A stretch of 64,000 bases of DNA, taken from the NCBI RefSeq assembly GCF_001540865.1, contig NC_033622.1:8856194-8920193 (forward strand), written 5' to 3'. Below the pieces are notes generated by a model. That model was not told where the DNA came from. It saw only the letters and a list, made by a program, of their open reading frames with translations, and searched no databases. Shown here piece by piece: positions 45,101 to 58,223 of the stretch. Each line of letters starts with the position of its first letter. The first letter of the stretch is position 1. The position numbers were made by a program, and so were the translations under genes. Origin of the DNA: Ananas comosus (Eukaryota > Streptophyta > Magnoliopsida > Poales > Bromeliaceae).

Positions 45101-48100
45101 CTCCTCAAAAGTGAAGACAAAACGGGATGTCTCGATTCTGATAGAATTCGACGTGTGCATCCGTGAGTCGCACAATCTCATCAAGGTACATTTGGCGAGC
45201 TTTCCCAGTCAGTAGTTGAATAGGTGATGAAGTGCGCGGCGTTCGTTAAACCTATCCCGATAGCCAAATAGCATCATGCACGGCCTTGAAGGAGACGGCA
45301 TTCCGTCACGAAATCATGGTGTCTTCTCCCACTCAGCGGGAATAGGCACTCTGATGTTTTCCGCGGAGAACTCGTGCTCGGCCTTTATGTTGGCAGTTAG
45401 ACAACGAGTTACAACTCGCCACTTCTTTTTCATCCGTGTCTAAGTAAAGCAACTTTAAATTCTTTAATCTTGGTGCTCTTGGAGTATAGTAGGGCTCTCG
45501 ATGCCACTTTTGAGATGTCCTCTTTAATTCCTGAATTCCGTCGCCCGTACGCAATGTCACAGAACGCATCACCTTAGTCATCACAAGAAAATTCGCTGGT
45601 GAACTATTACCATTTTTCCTTTAATTTTTGCAATACATCGGGAAGCTTCTTTCTTTATTCAATCTATAGAGTGTTAGGTTGCCCACCCATTCATCACCTC
45701 AAAGAATGGTGTCAGGAGTCACACCTCCAACTGCTACGCTCATTGCGTCGATCAACTGGGTGTAGTAACAAATGATCGTTAGTTTTTTGTTGATTTCCTT
45801 ACTTAGGATCAGGCACAAAATAATAAGCCTTGACGGGGTGGTATGAATCTAGGTCGTAAATCCCTTTGTGCAGTCCAAACATCTGCGCCATCTCAGGTTC
45901 AACTCTTTCTGGTGAAGTAAGTATCTTCAACTCTGTGTCCGTGTATAGCTTCCACCGTCATACAAGTATTGCGCGCCATATTTCAAGGCGAGACTAAATG
46001 GCCAGCAATTTCAAATCCATTGCTCGATAGTTTCTTGTTCATAATCCTTTAGTTGGCGCGAAATACGCGATTCACTTTGCATCTGCGACAACACACAAAC
46101 CGATCTATTAAGTGAGTCACTAAACACATACCCTGTCCAGCCATTCGCAGGGTTCGGATCAGGGCGGTCGGTCTCTTTTGCTTACTCTTGGAAGCTATCT
46201 TCGCGATGATCATTCAAATGAACTTGACTCCTTTTTGCCGTGAAGTCTTGTGGGGGAGTCGGATACTTAGCAAACCCCGGCAATCTACGGGTAGTACCGG
46301 CAGATCCAAGAAAACTCCGAATTCCGTGACGACTCGTCGGGTCTCGGTCAATCCCTATGCCTCGATCTTGGGACCACCGGCAATACTTTGATCCGAAATC
46401 AGTCGCCAAGGAGCCTTAGCTCTCGAGCAAAATTTATACTTTTTAGCTTTGCAAAGTCTTTTCCCGAGAGTTTGACGTACAAGTCTCAAAGGTCATCGTG
46501 ATCTGCTCCTGCTGGGAATAACAAATGTGTCGATGACACCCGGAAAAATCTGTCCAGGGTAAGCCTTAAAAATCGGTTTAATCAGATCATAAATCGCTGC
46601 GGGCGCGTTCGTAAGCCGAAGCGATTCACTGTGAATCATATGGTCCATTACGTGTTTCTAAAGCCGGTCTCTATACATGCCTCGGTTTTTAATCTTTAAC
46701 TGGTGATATCCGTTGCAAAATCGATCTTTGGATACACACACCGATTCCCTGAGATGTATAAAACAGCGCCGTCGTCCTCGCGGCAACGGTATGTTGTTTG
46801 ATTGTGACTTATTTAAGTTATCCACGATATCCCACATATAGTGAGAAGTGATCGTCCTTTTTCATTTACGAACAAAATTGGCGCTCCCGGTGGACGTCGG
46901 TACGATTAAGCCCTTGTCCAACAGTTGTAGGCTGTGCCCTCAGTCCTTCAGCTCGCGGGGGTGCAATCATAATGGGGGCCTTCTAGATTGGGTGTCTCAG
47001 GACGGATTACCAAAACTCGATCTCCTATCGGGTGAACCGATTAGCTCAGCTGAGAAACACGTCCTTGGAGAACTCCGTACCACCGTGGATATCCTTAATC
47101 CTAGAGGGTGTATCTCGGCCCTAACACAACCTAGCCAAGTAGGTAACATCTCGGCTGTCATGCTGCCTAGTCGAGACGGCTGATCGAATCGTAAAGAGCA
47201 GAATCCGGGTTCTCTAATATATCACGGCTCAACTTGCCCGGATCCTCTAAAAGTAACTGATGCGATTTTGCATCAATCGCTGGATTATTACTTGAGCTTA
47301 ACCAATCTGCCTAAGACACTCAAATTCCCCCAGTTGCGCAGTGCTAGCAAGTCAGGGCATAATCCAACCTCACTACCCGATTAGGCACTGGGGCAATACT
47401 CTCTTTAATATCAAAAGAGGGTGGTCGGGACACTACACGTCCTGGATGCAAAAAAAGGAGCTGGGGATGCCTGCAACTCGGCAACAGCGATTATGACATG
47501 AATCGATGACCGCTTATTCAATAATGCACGAACTCTAATGCATCAATGTAAAATGTTACCTGCGAACAATCTTCGCTGTCCAGCTCCTGGTCTTGAGCGG
47601 CATTACTCCGCATCGGGGCTGTCGAGTAACTCGCTCTGGCGCTGGAAAGGTGTCGCCCGGTGTTGCACGTTTGGGTCCCTGGCAGGCGGCTCGGATAGAG
47701 CCGTGAGACGCAGTCGTGGTGCCGTAAGGTAACGGATCTCCTCGGCACTCCGTCGGAAAGAGTGCCTCCTGGCACGACGTAGCACTGCTCCCGCTTGTGG
47801 ACATGCGGTGAGAGTGTGGGGACCCGCAATCTACACACTGGGGACGTCGCGGGGTCGATCAGGGCTCCTCGTGCGCTGCCGGCAGCGCCATGCTGGCTGA
47901 GTCGTAGGGTGTTTCGTGCGGCTCTAGAGTGGTCATGGCTCGTACCCTCGTCGCAGGCTCTTGGGCTTACCCCTGTCCACCCCGCGCCGCTCTGACATCT
48001 CTGCCGCGCCGCTCTCCAACGATTGAGACGCGTCACCACTCTCGGTAAGTTTATGGAGGTTAGAGGATTGCACGGACCGAAGATCGACGGTGGCAACCCG

Positions 48101-50637
48101 TCAAACGATGCGGGCTTGTCCTCGTGTCATCACAACGAAAGGACCAGTGTAGAAGCGAGGGAGAAACTCGCCTCTGTACTCGCCAAGTGCGGTCTCCTTG
48201 GCGCAAGTTGCGCAAGTCCTGTTCAATCTTCGTTGACACTAGTCCGAAGTTAGTGCGCTACAGAAGCCTCTTGAATTCATCTATATAATGCGCATCTGGT
48301 GCTGGGGTTCTCCTGTAAGATCCAACACCAGCGATGGCTCGCGTTCCAGATGGTGAATGTGGGCGAGCCAATCGATCTCAGTCCTCCAGGAAGAGTTGTC
48401 TGCGGACGAGCTTCGCATATGCATCAACACTTTTCCGATTCCAGTGGTGCTTTCTCGCATCAAAGATCGAGGGAATGGCCTCTGAACTCGTTGAGGCGCT
48501 CCATCAGTAGGTCCGCTCCGCCTCACATCGGGAAAAATAGCTTCATGGGGGTGCTGAAAGGGTAACTGGCGCGCGGCAAACTCCCTCCACGAGGCCGCAC
48601 GGGCGCCGCATCGCCGATGGGTCCGGGACGGCGCTCTCGGCCGCGGACGTTCCACAACTGGTGCTGCGGTGTAGGGGGCCTGGGTCTCCTGAAAAGTGCC
48701 GCTGCTGTTAAGAGGACTGAGGCGTTCATTCACTCTCTGTCACGCGCGCGATCAGCCTTTGCTGTTGGGCCGACGGCACCTGCTGAGCCACAGGATCAGT
48801 AGTGGTGTCAAGCTTGATCTCACTCACGAGACTCGCCAGATCCGGAGGGTAGGGTCTCGCGTCTACCAAGTTTGCGCATTATGCCGCTCAAGCAGTGAGG
48901 CACGTATTCCGCTGTCACTACAATCTAATAGCGAAGGTTAGTAACAGCTTCGCAATCCGCCTTCAAATAGAACAATACCCAAATCATACAAAGAAGGAAG
49001 TGTTCTTCACACTCTCCCGCTGTTATAGTTTGTCGGCCGGCGCAACGTATCTCGCGAGTTAGAAGTTACACTTCATTTTAACTCCACCACTTCTCGGTTA
49101 TCAAAGATACCCAATCAGATACTTTCGCTTACAGAGTCGAATAGGAATCGTCTCTCACGGCTATTTTCTTGTCCAACTGCCTAAGGTTTCTGAGGGCTCC
49201 CCTAGGACTAACCCTAGGTTGTTACAAATTAATTTCCTTTAATTATGTTCACGCCCGGGCCCAGCCAGAAGCCGCTCGGCGGTGTCCAACCGCCATATGT
49301 CTAAAGCATAAGGATCTAAAATCAAAACAACAATGAAATAAAAGAAAAAACTTAGAAGTTCAGGCATTATACTCATTAGGAACTCAAAGCAATGCGGAAG
49401 AGCTAGGGGCTAGAATACTAAATAAACCCATAAGTAGGTCAACAATGAGTCAAATACAAGTGCTAAAAGAGTACATACGGTGGTTCTATACATGGTTAAC
49501 AAATCCTCGATCTCAACAAATAAAAAGAGAGGCAACCACCTAAGAGTAAAGTGATTCCTCGCTATCTTAGCTATGCGATCCTTGCCGCCGGTCTTTCGTG
49601 GCCTCCGCGGTGCAAAGGGCTCTGAAAAGGGAAATAAAAACAGCGAGGGCGTTGAGAACTATTAAATAATAGTATTTCAATGGGCAATTACTGATTCGTT
49701 GAATGCCCTAGCAAAATTTAAGAAGTGGGTAAGTAGAGTGAGAATAATATGAACAAATAATCAGCTGAATGGGAAGCTAAGCTATGATTTGAAGTCAACT
49801 ACTTTCATCAGTAATATGATTACTACGTGATCCCTATTAGCCATGGGATTTGCTAAGTAATTAATTCTATCAATAATCTTACTGAGCCATGAATTGCTAA
49901 TAAGAAGCAACTACTTTAAAGTAAGTGCCAAGAGTATCAACATGTAAATGGCAATAGTATGCAGATAACAATGTCACAATGTAAATAGTTAAAGATGTCT
50001 TGTTTTATATTTAGTCAATGTCAAAAGGTACAATATGTTGCAGTAACTGATGCACACTGGCCTTGCATTATGAGGTTCACGTGGTTTATGTGTACTCCGA
50101 CTTTCCACTGGGTTGAAGGCCGTGGATGATATTCCGGCCTAAAAGTGTCGGCATTCTAGCGTTTGACTTAGAGTCCTAAGAGTTTCCACTCGTTGGGACC
50201 GGTCCGTGAGATGAGAACCGGTACCCATCGAGTGCCTAGGCCCGGATTGAAGGCACCGCGGTCCTGGTGCGAAGACCGGTTCCCGGAGCGGTGTTCTGTG
50301 TGAGGGGGTAGGGGCGAGGACGTCTCCTGGCGGGGATGAGAGACCGGTTCCGAACGTGGATTTTCGGGGAGGAATTCAGAGCGGTCCAGTGGGAGACCGG
50401 TCCTTTTGGGCGATAATTGCCCAGGACCAGGCTGATGTGAATTTTGAGTTTTTGAGGGGCTTTTCGGAGTTTGTTGCATTAGATGGTCTATATGAACTTT
50501 CACTTCTTCCCTTCTACATGTTTCCCTTACACACCTCTAGAGAGAGAAAGAAGAGCGGGAGAGGAGAGGAGAAGGATTGATGAAGGAGAGGATCTTTGTT
50601 GGAGGCCTATGGAGCATTATCTTCTTCTATTTTTCAC
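42190..50637. other. Indel-rich duplicate of 22.9-28.16 kb plus 34.49-37.8 kb (probable uncorrected read)
   Basis: The same order of features appears with frequent one-base insertions and deletions. About 42190-44447 follows 22900-25163 (plus LTR), 44447-47310 follows 25164-28160 (minus pol), and 47461-50637 follows 34487-37800 (minus gag, primer site, minus LTR, plus LTR start). About 47310-47460 holds a protease-RT linker missing from the clean copy. The duplicate is a few percent shorter than the original, and no open frame survives for long, although the clean pol keeps one frame over almost its full length. Ordinary decay would not give this deletion-dominated pattern evenly over LTR and coding parts. 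I annotate no separate genes in it. Confidence 0.75.
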
Positions 50638-50662
50638 NNNNNNNNNNNNNNNNNNNNNNNNN
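50638..50662. other. Assembly gap (25 N)
   Basis: Exactly 25 N at the right edge of the indel-rich block. From memory, some long-read gap-filling software writes 25 N for gaps it overfills, which fits the interpretation of that block. Confidence 0.9.
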
Positions 50663-51146
50663 CTTCTGGCCAGGGGTTTTTGCTTATCTTAAACAATACT
50701 AATACAGCACCCACCGCCACCGTAGGCTCTTTTTAGCTTGCACTGCATGGCGGAACAAAGGTAAGGAGAGCTTCTCTGTTGCTTCCTCTTTGTTTTACAC
50801 CTCCCTCTAGCCTCGATTTGAAGGATTAATCCCTTTCTTTCCTCTTTCTACTGTTCCCGCCATTGATGGAGCTTAGAACTTGGATTTGGAGCTAAGTGGA
50901 GGATAATCTTGGGATTTAAAGATTTAGGCTTGATTTGAAGCTTACTAAGAAGGTAAGCATTACACTATTTCACTCGATATTGAGTTTATTGGATTCTCAT
51001 GAGTTGACACCCTAGATTGTGATATTAGGGTTTTTTGCATTTTGAATCTAGGGCTTTTGAAGCTAATCTGATGATTAGAGGCTTCCATTAGTTGGATTGG
51101 ATGGAGCCCTAACTTCAATTTTGGATTTTAGAATCTCTCTCTTGCT
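50663..51146 (+). mobile_element. Gypsy LTR fragment
   Basis: Non-coding DNA with the LTR blocks seen at about 1640-2060 (AGGTAAGGAGAGCTTC-like start, CCCTAGATTGTGATATTAGGG, CTAGGGCTTTTG). It also shows signs of small indels. It joins the next LTR segment at about 51146. Confidence 0.5.
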
Positions 51147-53079
51147 TTGGGGGACTTGGAGCTTGCCTTTGAAGCTTGGTGGTGGACCAATCTTCAACCT
51201 AAGAGGATTTTGGACTTGGTTTGGAGCTTCCCAGTGGTATATGACTAGTTCTTCTCCTCTAGATCCTAGTTTTGGAGCTTTTTGCTTGATGAAACCCTAG
51301 ATTGGGATTCTTGGGTTAGATTTGGGGCTTTTTGGATTTGAGGGCTTTGAACCTAATTGATGGGTTTGGAACATTTAATTAGGTTGGATTTGAAGAACTC
51401 TAACTCCCATTTGGAGCTTGAGAGAGGATTTCTTCACTTAGGTGAGTTTTTCTCCACCTTAGCCTATGTTGCTTTTGTTTGAGCTTAGGGTTGATCGTAA
51501 GATTTGTTTGACCCTTGTTCCTACATCTTTAGGGTGCTAGGAGATTAGTCGACACCTTCGTCGGGGCTTACGAAGGGTTTCGGTATCATCGGTGGGTTTG
51601 GCTTCATGAACACGAAGCAAAATGGCCCCTATGTTTTCTATACTTGTCGTAGAGTATTTTTGAATGCAAATCCATGCTAAATATGAATTATGTGAATTTT
51701 AGAACGCTTGAAATGCATGCCTTATGTATTCATGAAATTGCACTCTATATAGTAGAGCTATATGTGTAAACTGCATGCATTGTGGAAGGTGGTTAGCTTT
51801 GCAAATTGAGAACATATCTCTTATGTTTGAAATGAGTAAAATTATATATTCATGAACATAGGTACCATGCTTGGACTCATTGAACAATAGTGTCATAAAG
51901 GGGCACTTGAAACTAGTAAACTGTGAAAATGTAACATAGAGACATAGTGATAGGCCATTGGACGTCGACTATATTCCATGTTAGAGACATGACGACATAG
52001 TGATAGGCCTTTGTGACATTCGATATATTCCATGCTTTAGACATGAGGACTTGGTATTTGAGACAGACTTATACGCATGCTTGCCATTGTGCTCATTCGC
52101 ACATGCTTGTGAGGATCGCTCTCTACAAGCCGGCACTCCGGAGTTGGCCATCGCGATATATTCGCTGTGTGGGATTGGGCGCCGAAGTGGATTGCCGTGG
52201 GAAAGGCTCATTTCTAGGGTGGGGATGTGACTACCACGGGGCCATTAGGCACGGTAAAGCCAGACAGCCTTCAGGTGGGTCTTATGCCAGACAGCCTTCG
52301 GGTGGGTCTTATCAGAGTTGAACTTTAAACAGTTAAAGTGACAAGTGGACATTGGCTAGAATAGTGAACATTGACATTATTGCTATTCACATTGTGAGCA
52401 TTGGGATAGTTGCATATTTTTGCATTTACATGTTGGATACTCTTGTGCATATTCTTGTAGTAGTTACTTTCTTGTTTATGCAAATTCTGCTAAGTAGAGA
52501 CATCATGGTTGAGTAGTAATCCTGTTTATTTTCTAGTTGTTTTTATCGCTTTTGGCTTATGCTTATACACTGACCCTTTTGTTGTAGCCTTTGGGCCTAG
52601 TGGCGCATTCACTGAAGTCAGTAATTGCCCACTGGGAACTATTATTTAATAGTTCTCACGCCTCTATTTCTATGTTTTCTTTTCAGAGCCTTCGGCACCG
52701 GCGGAGGCGCGGGATCGCGGCAAGGGTGCCGCGTAGTTAGCTCGGAGAGAGAGTCCGTTCTGCTTTAGGTGGTTACTCATCCTTTGTTTGTGTAGAGAGA
52801 ATGATAGATTTTGCACCATGTATAGAGAGACCACATTGTATTCAGACTAGTACTTGTTATGGGACTCCTTTTGTATTATCTTATGTTTACTTAGTGGATT
52901 ACCAGTTTTATGTTCTTCTCCTTGTTGTAGCACTTCGTAGTATTTTGCTCTGATACACTTAGATGCTTTCTTTTTATTGTTTTATTTACCGCTTTATTTT
53001 AAACGCCTTGTATGTTTTAGACGTACGGCAGGTCTGGACACGCGCCGTGCGGGCTCCCGCTGGGTCCCGGGGCGTGACA
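51147..53079 (+). mobile_element. 5' LTR, second part
   Basis: The first 325 bp repeat 37806-38130. From 51472 it continues the 5' LTR to its GGGGCGTGACA end at 53079. It aligns closely with the 3' LTR (59165-60762), including the duplicated CAGACAGCCTTCGGGTGGG block (52262-52312). Confidence 0.9.
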
Positions 53080-53086
53080 AATTAGT

Positions 53087-53100
53087 TTGGTATCAGAGCC
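53087..53100 (+). promoter_or_regulatory. Primer-binding site
   Basis: TTGGTATCAGAGCC, a full match to the initiator Met-tRNA type site, seven bases after the LTR end. Confidence 0.9.
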
Positions 53101-53420
53101 TAGGGTTGAGTCTTAGTGGACCTAGCAAACCTTAGGCTGATTGGACTATTGGATATAGGCTCGTGAGTGACGAGATCTATTTGATTTGTAAGAGAAAGTA
53201 TCTTGATTAGGTATCTTTGATAACTCTAGAAAGTGGAGTTAGATCGAAGTGTACAGCCTCTAACTTCGCGGAGGGTTACGTTGGCGGCCGACAACGTAAC
53301 ATTGGGAGTTAGTGGTGAAGAACACTTCCTTACTTTCGCATGATTTGGGTATTGTCTATTTGAGCGGGGATCCGATAGCGTGGGTCTTACTAACTTACGC
53401 TTTTATGATATTGTAGTGTG

Positions 53421-54748
53421 ATGCCGATTACACGCTACCAATCTGAGCGGATAACGTGGCAAACCTGGAGGAGGTTGAGACCTCCGCTACCTCCGGATCC
53501 GGCGAGGTCCGTGAGTTGAGGGGCCAGCTTGCGGCCCTCACTGATATGGTGGCATAGCAGACTGAGGCGGCGCGCCGACAGGAGGCGCGGATGAAGCGTC
53601 TGGAGGATCTCCTACTACAGCAGACGGAGGCTCGGGAGACTCAGGCCCCTACACCGCCAGCACCGGTTGTGGACGTCGCGCCGAGAGCGCCATCCCGAGC
53701 GCCCAGTTCGTCGCGAGCACCACCCGCGGTAGCGCCTCAGGAGGAGGCTATTGGGGCACCACCTGTGCAGAGGCCCCCGATTGGAGCTGTTTTTTTCGTG
53801 ATGGCTGACGGGGCAGAGCGGGACCGACTGATGGAGCGCCTCAATTAGTTCAGGAGGTGTAGCCCCAGGATTTTCGATGGCGAGAAGGTCGACCACTGGA
53901 ACGTGAAAAAGTGGTTGATGCATATGGAGAAGCTCTTCCGCGATACCTTCGTGGAGGAGAGGGATCGAGTTTGGCTCGCCACTCATCATCTGGACGGCGA
54001 GGCCTATCACTGGTGGTTGGATCTCCAGGAAAACCCCAGCACTGACTTGACGGCTATATCTTGGACGAGGTTCAAGGAGCTTCTATTGGCTCACTACTTC
54101 GCGACCAGCGTCAAGCGGAAGATGGAGCAGGATCTGCACAACTTGCGCCAAGGTGATCGAACTGTTGCCGAGTACGAGCGGGAGTTTTCTCGGCTTCTTC
54201 ATTGCGTGCCTTTCGTCGTGCGGGACGACGAGGACAATGCCCGCATCTTCGAGCGAGGGTTGCGACCGTCGATTTTCCGGTTTGTGCAATCCACTAACCT
54301 CCAAACCTACCGGGAGGTGGTGATCCGCGCGCTCATAGTGGAGAGCGGCGCAGCAGAGGTCCAGGAGCGACGAGAGGCCATGGACAAAGGCAAGGCCAAG
54401 AGGCCTGCGGCTGAGGGTGCGAGCCAGACGCACTCTAGGAGGCCACCGAAGCATCCTAGGAGCCAGCAGCGTGGACGAGGCTCAGCAGCGCAGTGAGGAG
54501 GATCTGACCGACGCCGGCCCTCCCCGTGTGTGATCTGTGGTGGTCCTCATCACCCACCGCACTGTCCACAGCGGGCGGGCAGGTGCTTCCAGTGTGGCCA
54601 GGAGGGCCACGTGCGGACTGAGTGCCCGAGAAGTTCTTCACCGGCACCGTCGACTCCATCGGCACCGGCTCTACCAGCCGCCAGCCACGGGACTCCGTCG
54701 ACACGGTACCAGCCTGGGCGGCCACCCGTCGTATGCCGCTCAGACTGA
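53421..54748 (+). pseudogene. gag: Chromovirus gag pseudogene
   Basis: The ATG at 53421 (MPITRYQSER) sits at the position equivalent to the minus-strand gag ATG at 36027. A frameshift soon after leads into NLEEVETSATSGSGEV and ELRGQLAALTDMVA. A coiled coil and a proline/alanine-rich linker follow, then the gag domain (FDGEKVDHW, FKELLLAHYFATSVKRK, VAEYEREFSRLLHC, RIFERGLRPSIF). CVICGGPHHPPHC and the zinc knuckle CFQCGQEGHVRTEC lie near 54530-54630. Stops lie near 53555 (TAG), 53846 (TAG), 54494 (TGA) and 54746 (TGA). The middle segment (53903-54496) is a clean frame of almost 200 codons. The 320-bp leader from the LTR is non-coding. Confidence 0.9.
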
Positions 54749-54770
54749 GTAGGCGGCAGGAGCTGAGGAT

Positions 54771-54980
54771 GTGGTTGCAGGTATCATTTTACTTGATGGC
54801 ATTAGAGTTCGTGTTTTATTTGATACCGGTGCATCGCATTCATTTATAGATCGGCTGTTTGCCGAGTTGCATGGCATCCCTTTGGTTTCTTTATTGCATC
54901 CGGGACATGTTGTAGTACCCGACCACACTCTGGATATTAGAGAGTATTGCCCTAGTTGCCCCGTTCGGGTAGGAGCTTAG
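54771..54980 (+). pseudogene. Chromovirus aspartic protease
   Basis: The open frame starts in VAGIILLDGIRV and contains the active-site triad region LFDTGASHSFID (Asp codon 54822-54824), then HGIPL and a PDHTLDIREYCP stretch. Protease cleaves the gag-pol precursor inside the particle. The frame is lost by an indel near 54965, and the continuation ([15 protein letters not shown]) is in the frame of the following RT segment. It separates from gag by one stop and a short degraded linker. Confidence 0.85.
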
Positions 54981-57900
54981 ATCATGCCCGTAGATTTGCT
55001 AGCCCTGCGCAAGCTAGGGGTTTCGATGTGGTCTTGGGTATGGATTGGCTAACCAAGTATTATGCCACGATAGATTGCAAGAATCGCACGGTTACTTTTA
55101 GAGAACCAGGACAGACTGAGGTTGTGTTTAGAGGATGCCGGAGTTCGCTTTTTGCGATGTCGATCAGCTCGTCTCGAGCTAGGCAGCTGATCAGCCGAGG
55201 ATGTGTAGCCTACTTGGCTAGTGTTGTGTTGAGGGGCGAGGATGGCACCCCTAGGATTGAGGATATCCCGGTGTTACGGGAGTTCCAGGACGTGTTTCCA
55301 GCAGAGTTATCGGGTATGCCACCCGATAGGAAGATCGAGTTTGTAGAAGATCTCGTCCCTGGGACTACCCCAATCTCAAAGGCACCCTATAGGATGGCAC
55401 CAGCGGAACTGAAGGAGCTGAGGGCACAGCTACAGGATTTGTTGGACAAGGGCTTCATTCGACCGAGCGTCTCGCCGTGGGGAGCGCCAGGTTTGTTCGT
55501 CAAGAAAAAGGATGGATCACTTCGCCTATGTGTGGATTATCGTGAACTTAATAAAGTCACGATCAAGAATAAGTATCCGTTGTCGAGGATCGACGATTTA
55601 TTTGATCAGCTTCAAGGATCGTGTGTGTATTCCAAGATAGATTTGCAGTCGGGACACCACCAATTAAAGATCAAACCCGAGGATGTATCGAAGACGGCTT
55701 TTAGAATACGGTATGGACATTATGAGTTCACAGTGATGCCGTTCGCGCTTACTAACGCCGCGGCAGGTTTTATGGATCTGATGAACCGTGTTTTCAAGCC
55801 TTACCTGGACAGATTTGTCGTGGTGTTCATCGACGATATTTTGGTTTATTCCCGAAGTGATGCGGATCATAAGAAACATTTGAGGCTTGTAATTCAAATA
55901 CTTCGGGAAAAGGAGCTTTATGCCAAGCTGAAAAGTGTGAATTTTGGCTTCGAGAGGTAGCCTTCCTTGGACATTTGATATCGGGATCGGGTATAGCCGT
56001 GGATCCTAAGAAGATTAAAGCAATCAAGGATTGGCCGAGACCGACGAGCGTCACGGAGATTCGGAGCTTCCTTGGATTGGCCGGTTATTATCGGAGATAT
56101 GTTGAGGGGTTTGCTAAGTTGTCTACTCCCCTCACGAGGCTCACGCATAAAGGCGTTAAGTTCATCTGGAATGATGCGTGTGAGAGAAGCTTCCAAGAGT
56201 TGAAGCAAAGATTGACGACCGCCCTGATCCTGACCCTACCTATTGCTGGAGCAGGGTATGTGGTTTTTAGCGATGCATCTCTTAATGGATTGGGCTGCGT
56301 TCTGATGCAGGATGGCAAGGTGATCGCGTATGCTTCTCGCCAACCGAAGGAATATGAAAAGAATTACCCTACGCACGATTTGGAGTTGGCGGCCGTAGTC
56401 TTCGCATTGAAGTTATGGCGCCACTACTTGTATGGCGAGCGGTGTGAAGTATACACGGATCACAAGAGCTTGAAGTATTTGTTCACTCAGAAGGAGTTGA
56501 ACTTGAGACAGCGCAGATGGTTGGACCTGCTCAAAGATTATGATTTGATGATTCTTTACCACCCGGGCAAGGCTAACGTGGTAGCTGATGCGCTAAGTCG
56601 GAAATCGACAGAAAACTTAGCGATGCATGTTGTTACTCAACCGCAGTTGATCGAGCAAATGAAGCAGTTGGAGTTGGAGGTGGTGACTCCTGACATGCCT
56701 TTGAGGTTGATGACGCTGGTGGTGCAACCTACACTTTTGGATCGAATTAAAGAAAAGCAAACTTCCGATGTGGAGTTGCAAAAGATTAATGGTAAAATAG
56801 TTGATGGTTGCACCGGCGATTTTCTTGTGGATGACCAAGGATTGATGCGTTTCCGTGGACGGATTTGTGTACCGGCGGATTCAGGAATTAAAGAAGATAT
56901 TCTTCAAGAAGCGCACCGAGCGCCCTACGCTATACATCCGGGAGGCACCAAGATGTATAAGGATTTAAAGTTGCTTTATTGGTGGCCCGGGATGAAAAAG
57001 GACGTTGGCAAGTTTGTAGCTTGTTGTCTATCCTGCCAACAAGTAAAGGCTGAGCATCGATTACTCGCGGGAAAACTCCAGAGTTTGCTTCTTCCCGTGT
57101 GGAAGTGAGAGAAGATCACCATGGATTTTGTGACATGATTGCCTCGCTCTCAGGCCGGGCATGATGCTATATGGGTGATCGTGGATAGGTTGACGAAGTC
57201 GGCGCACTTCATACCTATTCATACGACTTGGACCGGAGAGAAGCTCGCACAAGTGTACCTTGATGAGATTGTGCGACTTCATGGGGTGCCTACCTCGATT
57301 ATATCGGACCGAGACACTCGGTTTGTGCCTCACTTCTGGAGAAGTCTACAGGACGCCATGGGCACCCGACTCGACTTCAGCACTGCTTTCCACCCTCAGA
57401 GTGATGGGCAGAAGGAGTGCACTATTCAGACCATAGAGGATATGCTCCGAGTATGTGTGATAGACTTCCAGGGAGGATGGTCGCAGCATCTACCGATGGC
57501 GGAGTTTGCGTATAACAACAGTTATCAAGCAAGCATTAAGATGGCACCATTCGAAGCACTTTATGGACGAAAGTGTAGATCGCCACTTCATTGGAGTGAA
57601 GTTGGCGAAAGATTGGCATTAGGCCCTGATGTGCTCCAGGAAGCTGAGGACAAGGTTCGAATTGCTCGGGAGCGACTTGTGACAGCGCAGAGTAGACAGA
57701 GGAGCTACGCCGACCGACGACGGCGAGACTTGGAGTTCCAAGTTGGAGACTATGTTTTCTTGAAGGTCTCGCCGACTAGAGGGATCAAGAGATTTGGGAT
57801 TCGGGGTAAGTTGAGCCCCCGTTTCATTGGACCGTATGAGATCTTGGAACGGATAGGTCCGATAGCGTACCGACTTGCTCTACACCGAACCTATCTGGCG

Positions 57901-58187
57901 TGCACAACGTCTTTCATGTATCGGTCCTTCGGAATTATGTCTTCGACCAGACTCATGTGTTGGATGCTACACCTGTAGAGTTGTGGGACGATTTGAGCTT
58001 CGAGGAGCAACCCGTGAAGATCTTGGCTCGCGAGGTGCGGAAACTGCGGAATCGGGATATTCTGTACGTGAAGGTTCTTTAGAGCAACCACAGGGAGCGA
58101 GAAGCCACATGGGAGCAAGAGAACGCGATGCGGGAGCGCTATGCCCATCTTTTTCAAATGGAGCCTTGCGGTATGTTGTCGTTTTGA
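54981..58187 (+). pseudogene. pol: Chromovirus RT-RNase H-integrase-chromodomain
   Basis: After [13 protein letters not shown] comes reverse transcriptase ([26 protein letters not shown] at 55826-55837). A one-base frameshift near 55930 leads to the RNase H part ([48 protein letters not shown]). Integrase has the HHCC zinc region (about 56915-57060), DFVT and SDRDTRF motifs, FAYNNSYQASIKMAPFEALY and GPYEILERIGPIAYRL. A TGA at 57106-57108 (Trp expected), a TGA near 57136 and a one-base deletion near 57882 break it. The chromodomain-like end (SNHREREATWEQE) precedes a stop at about 58187. Pol copies RNA and integrates cDNA, and chromodomain elements are known to favour heterochromatin. This copy cannot make a full protein. 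Confidence 0.92.
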
Positions 58188-58211
58188 GTTTTGCGGACGA
58201 AACTCTTTTTT

Positions 58212-58223
58212 AGGAGGGGTGAA
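58212..58223 (+). promoter_or_regulatory. Polypurine tract
   Basis: AGGAGGGGTGAA directly before the 3' LTR start, after a run of T. Confidence 0.8.

Noticed and set aside
44450..47310. A second minus-strand pol pseudogene
   Set aside because: It mirrors 25164-28160 with dense indels and is probably an uncorrected read, so it is described as such and not as another gene.
47461..49000. A second minus-strand gag pseudogene with open frames up to 192 codons
   Set aside because: An indel-rich mirror of 34487-36027. The long frames are out of phase with the gag protein.
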